Assembly (NCBI GenBank): GCA_012960535.1
Contig: DUBB01000036.1
Location: 1-64,000 of the forward strand
Length of the DNA stretch: 64,000 nt
Direction of reading: 5' to 3'
From: Gammaproteobacteria bacterium
GTDB lineage: Bacteria > Pseudomonadota > Gammaproteobacteria > Pseudomonadales > Azotimanducaceae
Both the position numbers and the translations under genes were made by a program. Of the stretch, positions 23,762 to 31,709 are shown in pieces; position 1 is the first letter of the stretch; each line of letters starts with the position of its first letter. The notes under the pieces were generated by a model that saw nothing but the letters and a program-made list of their open reading frames with translations, was not told where the DNA came from and did not search any database.

Positions 23762-24859
23762 CTAATCAAAAACGAGTATCGCTCGACCCGAGATCTTCCC
23801 ATTGGTTAATGCATCGGTTGCAGCATTGATATCATCCAACTGGTAACGCTCGGTAACCATGACGTCCAGGTTCAACAGGCCCTGCTTGTACCAGTTCAGG
23901 TATTTCGGAAAATCCCTGTCGGGTGAACAGGATCCACCGATACTGCCAATAAACTTCTTCTCGTTCATTAGAATATCTCCGGCATTAAGCTCCACTGTGG
24001 TGGTAGGAACGCCAACCAGTACCGCAGTACCACCCGCCTTGCTACCAAAAAAACCGGTCCGTGCAGCCGGTACGATCTGCTCCATGGTGGACTTGACACC
24101 AATACAGTCAAATACAAAATCGGCGCCGGAAACGGGTTCTCTGGTCATGGAATGCTGGGCCTCACGCTGGGTCAGCGCTTTAATAGCAGTGACTGCATCA
24201 ACCTGGGCTGCATTGATAACATGGGTTGCGCCAAACTGCTTTGCAAACTGCAGTTTCTGATCATCCAGGTCAACCGCAATAATAGGATGCGCCTCGCGCG
24301 TTTTAGCCGCTACCACTGCGGACAGACCGACACCGCCGACACCAAAGATAGCAACACTGTCTCCGGCTTTGACATCAGCTGTGTTTTCAACTGCTCCCGC
24401 CCCCGTCATCACGGCGCAACCGATAATGGCAGTGACTTCTCTGTCAATATCCGGTGCTACTTTAACCACATACTGCTCATCGGCGATGGTGTGGTCAGCC
24501 CAGGTGAATACATTATTAGATGCCGCCAGAGACCCATCCGGCAATTTGATTGTCGCCGCGTCTGCCAGGCGGCTAGCATGCGCTGAATCCCTGGGGACCC
24601 AGGTCACCAGCACTGTATCTCCCTCAGCCACGTGGTTCACCTGTTTTCCTGCTTTTAATACCACCCCCGTTGACTCGTGTCCCAGAACAACCGGCCCGGT
24701 TCGCTTACGGTGCATCTGGTGTAGCTGACTGTGACAGATACCACTGGCAAACTGCTTGATGACGACCTGATGCGGGCCTGGGTCTGGTAGCTGGAGGTCC
24801 ATGACTTGTAATGGTCCTGGCTCTGAAGGTAGTACAACGACTCTTGAAGGTGTCGGCAT
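23762..24859 (-). CDS. Zinc-type alcohol dehydrogenase lacking the structural-zinc cysteines
   Basis: 365 aa; AAGGA precedes the ATG. Medium-chain dehydrogenase: catalytic-zinc ligands in SGICHSQ, GHESTG and IIGCAVMTGAG; Rossmann loop FGVGGVGLSAV with an acidic residue (VDLDD) favouring NAD. The loop that normally holds four structural Cys is VTWVPRDSAHASRLADAAT here and has none, so the structural zinc should be absent. It is closest in feel to class III or aryl-alcohol dehydrogenases. It may oxidise alcohols made by the neighbouring P450/LDI enzymes (inference). Confidence 0.87.
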   Translation of the reverse strand: MPTPSRVVVLPSEPGPLQVMDLQLPDPGPHQVVIKQFASGICHSQLHQMHRKRTGPVVLGHESTGVVLKAGKQVNHVAEGDTVLVTWVPRDSAHASRLADAATIKLPDGSLAASNNVFTWADHTIADEQYVVKVAPDIDREVTAIIGCAVMTGAGAVENTADVKAGDSVAIFGVGGVGLSAVVAAKTREAHPIIAVDLDDQKLQFAKQFGATHVINAAQVDAVTAIKALTQREAQHSMTREPVSGADFVFDCIGVKSTMEQIVPAARTGFFGSKAGGTAVLVGVPTTTVELNAGDILMNEKKFIGSIGGSCSPDRDFPKYLNWYKQGLLNLDVMVTERYQLDDINAATDALTNGKISGRAILVFD

Positions 24860-25085
24860 TTTGATTCCTTAGGCAATATTCAGACCACCCTACCAGAACA
24901 GGCTGTAGTTAACATAGCTTTCGAGTGCATAAACCAGCCAGTAAACACGCTTACCACACAAACTACACCTGTTATGCTGCCGGCGCCTGGACCGGCCTTT
25001 GCTGAGCGGATCCATAGCTGACAGTCGAAGCTTGTACACGTTATAGTAACAACCGCATGCAAACCTTTTCTCACGGTGGTAAACA

Positions 25086-26579
25086 TTGACAAACCGAACT
25101 CAAAAGCTGGATGACCGATCACTGGGTTGGTTAAGATATCTGCATCGGAAGGCTCATACTAGCGACAACTGGGATGCAGACGGCAGACCGCACCCGCATT
25201 GGGACAATATAACCGGCGAGCCCATGACCTCCTGGCATCGTTTCGACCTGGTCGACTCGAGCTATGCGGTGGCGCTTATGAGCGATCGCACACCGGCATG
25301 GCGGGAGGTTTATAGTGACATTCTCGAGGAATTAGTCACCCGGCACACGAGCTGGTGGTCAGCAGAAGACTGGATGACTCAATTCGGCAATGATCCCGCG
25401 CGAGCACGCTACCCCGTTCACTACCGCCCGCTGATACCCGAGAATCACTGGGGCAACTACAATGTACCCGGCTGGACAGCGAATGGTATCGAGCCTTATG
25501 GCATGCAGGCGGATCCTGTTAAAGCCGATGGCATGCTGTTCTATAAAGGTTTTTTCACTCTGCTTCTGGGGCTGCATCGATATGTTTCTGGGAATCAGAA
25601 ATGGGATCAACCCTTTCTGATGATCAGAGACGGCGAAAATAGCTTTGAATGGAGCCATTCAAAAATAGCGGCCTATCTGGCAGAACAGTGGCACAACAGC
25701 CAGGCAGGCTGTCATTGTGAAAACACTAAAATCTGGCCTTACTGACTCAGTGCTGCCGGCCTCGGTCTGAGGCTATACGATAAGCTGTTTTCAACGCAGT
25801 TCCATAGCGCCTTTGATCAGTGGTGGGATTTTGCCAAAAGTAACTACATCCAATGGAATGACAACCAGGCCATGGGTATGGATCTGTATTATGACCCGAT
25901 CATCGATGAACATGTCGGACGTGGCCCGCTGGGCCTCATCGCACCTACCTGGTATTTTGCGCCGCAACGACCAGAATTTGCCCGGGCAGGCTGGCAAGCC
26001 CTGGCACAGCGCAGTGGCATATTCAGTAACCAGCCGCTGGCTGGCCTGGATAACCCAGCCAATCTGGTGAATCTGCTCCAGCTGGCAGGTGAATTTGCAG
26101 ACAGCGATCTAAAAAAATCGATCTGGGAGCAAGCTGAACACTATATTGAACCTTGCTGGGATAATCAGCGAGGTGAATTCACGCTGGCATTTAATCTCAA
26201 CGAAGCACACCCCCGAGGACAGTGGAATGCCCGCAGCATGGCCGGATGGGTCTGTAATCAGGGTGACTGGTCGAAGTTATTCAATGAGCCAAACCTGGAC
26301 AAGTTTTCAAGGCCAACGGTTACAGGCGTGGACTTCCCTAATTTTGCATTGAGCCAGGCGAACTGGAGTGAAGGGTCACTAAAACTGGCGGTTCAGGCCA
26401 TGAACAAGAACCTTCAAGGTTCTATGACCAGCATGCGAATCAACAACCTGGGAGATCAGCCGAACTGGTCTGTCAGAGAGGCCAGCGGCCAAACCCGGAA
26501 GATCGCCGTTATCGATAGTCAACTGCAACTAACCTTGCCGGCGGACAATCAAACCGTGCGCATTCTGCCAGCCGCTTAG
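25086..26579 (+). CDS. Linalool dehydratase/isomerase family protein, with an in-frame TGA at the active-site Cys position
   Basis: About 497 codons. A TTG start is forced because an in-frame TAA ends 3 bases upstream; a GGTGG site precedes it. The frame is open throughout except for one TGA at codon 220 (25743). Flanking residues, CENTKIWPY then LSAAGLGLRLYD, align with LinD [22 protein letters not shown] (from memory), so the TGA stands where LinD has Cys180 and the preceding Cys211 matches Cys171. YKGFFTLLLGLHRYVSG matches the helix after LinD Met125; His129 there is Phe here. LinD dehydrates and isomerises linalool. Read-through as selenocysteine, a recent nonsense mutation and a sequencing error are all possible. 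Confidence 0.75.
25743..25745 (+). other. In-frame TGA, candidate selenocysteine codon
   Basis: The only stop inside the 25086-26579 frame. Upstream (219 codons) and downstream (277 codons) read as one continuous family domain with no frameshift or other stop. TGA differs from the Cys codons TGT/TGC and from TGG by one base. The position is nine residues after a conserved Cys, as between Cys171 and Cys180 of LinD. Confidence 0.5.
25746..25771 (+). promoter_or_regulatory. Possible bacterial SECIS-like hairpin directly after the TGA
   Basis: CTCAG (25746-25750) can pair with CTGAG (25767-25771); inside, GCCG (25755-25758) pairs with CGGT (25763-25766, one G-U pair), leaving a GCCT tetraloop that begins with G and a 4-base bulge on the 5' side. 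Bacterial SECIS elements are stem-loops just 3' of the UGA with G near the start of the apical loop. The upper stem is short and the loop is closer to the UGA than usual, so this could be chance. Confidence 0.25.
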
Positions 26580-26655
26580 CATTTAGGCCAGACCACATTA
26601 CCTTCATAACCTGATAATTCACGCCGATTCGTGGTTCTTGAAGCAGCTTCAGGGC

Positions 26656-28068
26656 TCAGCTGCCAGCGAGCATCGCGACGTCCGCTCGCGCTTCAAAGCC
26701 GAGCAGATCTTCAAGGCCCGTCATCGCCCTGAGCACTGTCAAATCCTGTCGTTGACGTCCTATAACCTGCATACCCAGGGGCATGCCGTCATCACTCAGA
26801 GCAATAGGGACTATACCGGCTGGGTTGCGCGTCATATTGATACCCATGGTAAAAGCAACCCAGTCAGCTGTTTCCTGACCATCAACAAAGCCGTCACCTG
26901 CAATTTTCGGCGCATGGCCTCTGGTAGCGGGTGTTAATATCAGCGGTGCAGATTCAAATGCCACCTCCAGTTCAAGGTTCAGAAGGTGGCACATATCAAT
27001 AGCCCTGGCATAATCTGCAGCCGTAAACTTATCCAGGCCCATTTCAATCTGCGGGCGGAGATCTGCATCTATCTTCTGCCACTCAGGCGTGCCACGAAGG
27101 TGGCCCTGAGCACGGCCTCTGGCTGCAGTCCAGAATACCAGCCAGGATGGGAAAGGATTGGTGCTCCAGATGTTCTCCTTTTCAATAATTTCCACGCCAG
27201 CATCTGCGAGTTGGCCAATCACGTTTTCGCAGGCTTTCAATATCTCCCTGTCGACGCTGGTGATCCCCATGCTTGACGACCAGATGACGCTTTCCGGCAG
27301 GCGGCCATCAAGCTGCGGATACCAGGGATCCCTGGGTTTTGGAAGAGAAAATATATCCGAAGGGTCTTCACCAATACATTGATCCAGCACATAAGCTGCA
27401 TCACGAATTCTGTTAGTCATGGGTCCTTTAACGGTCAACAGGCCACTGCCTGGCGGGTTTGCCCCGCCATTGGGAACCCTCCCCTGCGAGGTTTTTATAC
27501 CGCTGAGCCCGCACAGGGCCGAGGGTATTCTGATCGATCCGCCACCATCACTGCCGGTCGCCAAGGGGATCATGCCGGATGCCAGTGCTGCAGATGAACC
27601 ACCAGAAGAGCCTCCAGGGGTTCTGTTCAGGTCCCAGGGATTACAACTGGCGCCAAACGGGACGTTATCGGTTTTGCCCTTAAAGCCAAATTCTGGCGTG
27701 TTGGTCTTCCCCAGCACAACGCAGCCCGCTTGCCTGAGCCGGCCTACCAGCACAGAATCAAATGCTGCCGGCGCATCATGGACATGCATCTGAGAACCGA
27801 AAGTTGTTACAAATCCCTGGGCATCTTCCAAATCCTTGACTCCAATAGGAATACCCGCCAGCGGTAAATGCTCACCATTTGAAATTCTTGCATCGATATG
27901 CGCAGCCTCAGCCAGAGCGGCCGTCGAATTGTAAGCGCAGAAAGCATTAATCGAAGGGTTAAGTCTGTCGATATTGGCTAATGCAGCCTTCGTTAAATCA
28001 ACGGCGGTCGTTTCCTGTTGCCGGACATCCTCAGCTAATGCCACTACGGTAAAGTCCCTGAAATCCAC
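26656..28068 (-). CDS. Amidase (amidase signature family)
   Basis: 470 aa from GTG with GGGAG 5 bases upstream. Ser-cisSer-Lys hydrolase: the catalytic Lys lies in PIGVKDLEDAQG, the Ser-rich core is TPGGSSGGSSAALASGM and the nucleophile region GSDGGGSIRIPSALCGLSG. No signal peptide is seen. Such enzymes hydrolyse amides or, in some cases, act on aryl or fatty amides. It is divergent from the helicase gene and convergent to the LDI gene. A second, different amidase lies at 57771-59216. Confidence 0.9.
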   Translation of the reverse strand: MDFRDFTVVALAEDVRQQETTAVDLTKAALANIDRLNPSINAFCAYNSTAALAEAAHIDARISNGEHLPLAGIPIGVKDLEDAQGFVTTFGSQMHVHDAPAAFDSVLVGRLRQAGCVVLGKTNTPEFGFKGKTDNVPFGASCNPWDLNRTPGGSSGGSSAALASGMIPLATGSDGGGSIRIPSALCGLSGIKTSQGRVPNGGANPPGSGLLTVKGPMTNRIRDAAYVLDQCIGEDPSDIFSLPKPRDPWYPQLDGRLPESVIWSSSMGITSVDREILKACENVIGQLADAGVEIIEKENIWSTNPFPSWLVFWTAARGRAQGHLRGTPEWQKIDADLRPQIEMGLDKFTAADYARAIDMCHLLNLELEVAFESAPLILTPATRGHAPKIAGDGFVDGQETADWVAFTMGINMTRNPAGIVPIALSDDGMPLGMQVIGRQRQDLTVLRAMTGLEDLLGFEARADVAMLAGS

Positions 28069-28277
28069 CCGTTCTCCCTCTCGTTAAGCTTGAGCCATCA
28101 GCCTATAACACCACTTATTGAGCTTGCAAGGCCTAGCTAAACGCGAGCAATCGAAACTTTTCAGGTAGATCACCGGTATCCATGAACAGCCGCTCCATAA
28201 AAAGGCTCATAGTGAGTAGACCCACTTGTTAGCAATGAGGAAATATTCCTTCTTAATCAAGGGGTCAGAGGGTATAC

Positions 28278-30149
28278 TTGCCGCCGCTCATCCCACTCGT
28301 CTCAGTTCAACCGGAAAACACCTTGCCAGAAGAAACTAATATCAAGCACTTTCGTGACCTGAATCTACCCGATAGCCTCATCAAATCATTAGAAGATGTA
28401 GGCTATGAGGTGCCCACGCCGATTCAGGCAGAAGCCATTCCATTTCTGCTGGAAGGCCGAGATTTACTCGGTCATGCACCTACGGGTACCGGAAAAACGG
28501 CGGCATTTGCCTTACCCTTGCTGTCAAGAATCCAGCTCGATCAGCGGCAGGTTCAACTCATGGTGCTGACCCCGACCCGGGAACTGGCGATTCAAGTTGC
28601 CGAGGCACTTGCTAAATATGCCCGCCACATCCCTGGATTTAGGGTTCTTCCTATCTACGGTGGCCAGGAATATGGCGGCCAGATACGAGGGCTCAGAGGT
28701 GGCGTGCATGCTGTGGTAGGGACGCCGGGCCGAATTATGGATCACATGCGTAAGGGCACCTTGAAACTAGCTGCCCTGGATGCGCTGGTACTCGATGAAG
28801 CCGATGAAATGCTACGCATGGGCTTCATTGATGATGTTGAGTGGATTCTGGAACAGATGCCAGAGAAAAGGCAAATGGCGCTGTTCTCAGCCACAATGCC
28901 CAAAGAAGTGCAGAGAATCGCCCGAAAATTTCTTTCTGATCCTAAAGAAATCGCGATCAAGAACAAGACCGCCACGGCTTCCCTGATAAAACAACGCTAC
29001 TGGTCAGTCAGTCACGGTTACAAAACTGATGCATTAACTCGAATTCTGGAAATTGAAGAATTCGATGCAATGTTAATCTTTGTAAGAACCAAAATCTCAA
29101 CCGTCGAACTCGCCGAAAAACTGGCGGCCAGGGGCTATGCAGCAGCCCCTATCAATGGCGACATAGCGCAGAACCAGAGAGAAAAAGTCATTCAGCAATT
29201 CACCAGGGGATCACTTGATATCCTTGTAGCAACAGACGTGGCTGCCAGGGGGCTCGATGTCAGCCGCATCAGCCATGTCGTGAATTATGATATTCCCTAT
29301 GACACTGAGGCCTACATTCATCGTATTGGCAGAACAGGCAGGGCCGGCCGTAAGGGTGATGCCATTTTGTTCGTGACCCCGCGTGAACGCCGCATGCTTG
29401 CAGCCATTGAGAAAGCGACTCGCCAGAAAATTGAAAAGCTAGAATTACCAACCACGGAAATGGTGAATAACAAACGTATAGCCGGCTTCAAGCAGAAAAT
29501 AAGTGATGTACTAGCAGAGGGAAATCTCGATTTCCTGAAAGGCCTAATTGAACAGTATCAGCTAGAACATGACACGGCAGCCGTCGATGTTGCCGCAGCC
29601 CTGGCAAAACTGACTATGGGCGAGCAGTTCCTGCTTTCAAAAGACAAAGCAAAAAACACCCTGCCAAGGGAAAATACGGGTCTCGCCCGTAAACAAAACC
29701 AATCTCGCAATCGGGATCGTAGCAAGCAGAAACCCCGAAGGGGTCATAACAATGATACCCAGGTTCCAGAAGGTATGGAGCGCTATCGAATTGAAGTCGG
29801 TCATCAACATGAGGTCAAACCCAGCAATATTGTAGGTGCCCTGGCCAATGAATCAGGGCTCGATGGCGATCACATCGGCCATATTGATATTCATGATGAC
29901 CACTGTTTTGTCGACCTGCCTGTTGGCATGTCCAGGCAGATGTTTCAGGAACTCAAGAAAGTCTGGGTATGTGGGCAGCGACTGAATATCAGCAGAGCTG
30001 AAGCAGATGGGGCGATGAAGACCCGGCCGGCATTTTCTAAAGCAAAACCAGCACGCTCAAAAAAGGTAAAACCGAAAAAAGCCCGTTTACGCAAGACAAG
30101 TAAGCGCAAAGCTAGTAAAGCTGCAGGACAGAAAAAGCAGGTTACATAA
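28278..30149 (+). CDS. deaD: DEAD-box RNA helicase, DeaD/CsdA-like
   Basis: About 623 aa. The likely start is TTG at 28278 (AGAGGG just upstream); there is no in-frame ATG before the Q motif. Motifs in order: Q motif (PTPIQ), Walker A APTGTGKT, PTRELA, DEAD in LVLDEADEML, SAT in LFSATMP, and HRIGRTGRAGR. After the helicase core comes a DbpA-type RNA-binding domain (about residues 505-575, YRIEVGHQHEVKPSNIVGAL) and a Lys/Arg-rich tail (KKVKPKKARLRKTSKRKASK). This fits CsdA, which helps ribosome assembly and RNA unwinding at low temperature. Confidence 0.92.
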   Translation: MPPLIPLVSVQPENTLPEETNIKHFRDLNLPDSLIKSLEDVGYEVPTPIQAEAIPFLLEGRDLLGHAPTGTGKTAAFALPLLSRIQLDQRQVQLMVLTPTRELAIQVAEALAKYARHIPGFRVLPIYGGQEYGGQIRGLRGGVHAVVGTPGRIMDHMRKGTLKLAALDALVLDEADEMLRMGFIDDVEWILEQMPEKRQMALFSATMPKEVQRIARKFLSDPKEIAIKNKTATASLIKQRYWSVSHGYKTDALTRILEIEEFDAMLIFVRTKISTVELAEKLAARGYAAAPINGDIAQNQREKVIQQFTRGSLDILVATDVAARGLDVSRISHVVNYDIPYDTEAYIHRIGRTGRAGRKGDAILFVTPRERRMLAAIEKATRQKIEKLELPTTEMVNNKRIAGFKQKISDVLAEGNLDFLKGLIEQYQLEHDTAAVDVAAALAKLTMGEQFLLSKDKAKNTLPRENTGLARKQNQSRNRDRSKQKPRRGHNNDTQVPEGMERYRIEVGHQHEVKPSNIVGALANESGLDGDHIGHIDIHDDHCFVDLPVGMSRQMFQELKKVWVCGQRLNISRAEADGAMKTRPAFSKAKPARSKKVKPKKARLRKTSKRKASKAAGQKKQVT

Positions 30150-30313
30150 ATCCAAGACCTGTCTTTAGCTTAAAGCCTGGGCAGACTTCAACGCACCTGA
30201 ATCGAGCTATAGTCAGGCTATTGCGAGTCATTACAGGAACCGATTACAGTTTATCGGTGGCCTTATATCTGATATAAAGCAAACCACAAAGCGATGCGTT
30301 GCAAGGAATACCT

Positions 30314-31642
30314 ATGAGTGAAGCGATTTCAGAAAATAACATCAATGACCGAGAGGTGGCCTCCTTCAAACGGCCCGGTGATAGTGAGGAACTCCTCCAG
30401 GGAGAAATCCCTGATCCAACACAGATGTTAATCGAAGACATCAATCCGGTGAGCGCACGGTTGTTCAGCGAAGATAAAATGTGGGGCTTTTTTGAACGCC
30501 TGCGGGCAGAAGACCCGATTCATTTTAATCAAACTGAACTTGCCGGAAGATACTGGTCGTTGACCCGCTATGAAGACATCAAAAAAGTAGATGCCGATCA
30601 TGCTCGCTTTTCGTCAGCCAACGGTATCACTCTTGGTTTTCCGATTGACGCTGAACTCCCCGAGGGGGCGCTCAATGTCAGTATGTTCATCGCCATGGAC
30701 CCTCCCACCCATGACCAACAGCGCATGACAGTGTCGCCGGTAGTGGCGCCCAGAAATCTGGCTAACATGGAACCCCTTATCCGCCAGCGAACAGGCAAGG
30801 TCCTGGATGCCCTGCCCGTCAACGAACCGTTCGACTGGGTAGAACGCGTCTCCATTGAACTTACCACGCAGATGCTGGCTACCCTGTTCGACTTTCCGTT
30901 CGAGCAAAGGCAAAAATTAACAAGGTGGTCAGATGTCGCCACGGCGGTCCCAGGATCAGGTATCGTGGATACCGAAGAACAACGCCGGGCAGAACTGATT
31001 GAATGCCTGGAGTATTTCACAGGCCTCTGGCAGGAACGAAAACGTAACCCCGGCGATGACCTGATCTCTATGCTTGCCCACGGCGAGGACACCAGGGACA
31101 TGGAGCCTCTCGAATTCCTGGGCAATCTAATTCTCCTGATTGTCGGTGGAAACGATACAACTCGTAATTCAATGAGTGGCAGTGTCTACGCCCTGAATAA
31201 ATTCCCAAGGGAATATGACAAACTGATAGCTGCACCCCAGTTGATTCCAAAAATGGTCGCGGAAGTTATTCGCTGGCAAACACCACTGGCTTATATGCGA
31301 AGAACGGCCACCGAGGATTGTCTGATTCAAGACAAAAAAATCCTTGCCGGAGATCAGATTCTCATGTGGTACGTATCAGGCAATCGTGATGACAGTGTGT
31401 TCGAACGACCCAATGAGCTGATTATTGACCGGCCGAATTCCAGATCTCACCTTTCCTTCGGCTTCGGTATCCATCGCTGTATGGGAAACCGCCTGGCAGA
31501 GATGCAGCTGCGTGTGCTGTGGGAGGAAATCCTGGTACGATTTGAGAAAATAGAGGTTCTTGAAGAACCAACAAGGACCTATTCTTCTTTTGTAAAAGGA
31601 TATACTCGCCTGCCGGTAAGGCTAACAAAGAAAAAAACATAA
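30314..31642 (+). CDS. Cytochrome P450, CYP153 family-like
   Basis: 442 aa from ATG 30314 (AAGGA 6 bases upstream), preferred over TTG 30299. The heme-binding loop FGFGIHRCMGNRLAEMQLR holds the Cys ligand, the I-helix has LIVGGNDTTRNSMSGS, and the ExxR helix is EVIRWQTPLAYMRR. These and MFIAMDPPTHDQQRM match CYP153 alkane hydroxylases closely. CYP153 enzymes hydroxylate terminal carbons of n-alkanes, fatty acids or terpenes and need a ferredoxin and a reductase, neither of which is in the window. No membrane anchor is seen, as expected for CYP153. Confidence 0.88.
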   Translation: MSEAISENNINDREVASFKRPGDSEELLQGEIPDPTQMLIEDINPVSARLFSEDKMWGFFERLRAEDPIHFNQTELAGRYWSLTRYEDIKKVDADHARFSSANGITLGFPIDAELPEGALNVSMFIAMDPPTHDQQRMTVSPVVAPRNLANMEPLIRQRTGKVLDALPVNEPFDWVERVSIELTTQMLATLFDFPFEQRQKLTRWSDVATAVPGSGIVDTEEQRRAELIECLEYFTGLWQERKRNPGDDLISMLAHGEDTRDMEPLEFLGNLILLIVGGNDTTRNSMSGSVYALNKFPREYDKLIAAPQLIPKMVAEVIRWQTPLAYMRRTATEDCLIQDKKILAGDQILMWYVSGNRDDSVFERPNELIIDRPNSRSHLSFGFGIHRCMGNRLAEMQLRVLWEEILVRFEKIEVLEEPTRTYSSFVKGYTRLPVRLTKKKT

Positions 31643-31709
31643 ATTCACACGGCCGAGTATTGGCAGTACGATTGACTCAAAGCTAATGGATTACAGAAAC
31701 CAGCTGGGT

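Noticed and set aside
25872..26579. Separate gene starting after the TGA
   Set aside because: Same reading frame as the upstream part, starts mid-domain, and the 42 codons between the TGA and its ATG continue the family alignment.
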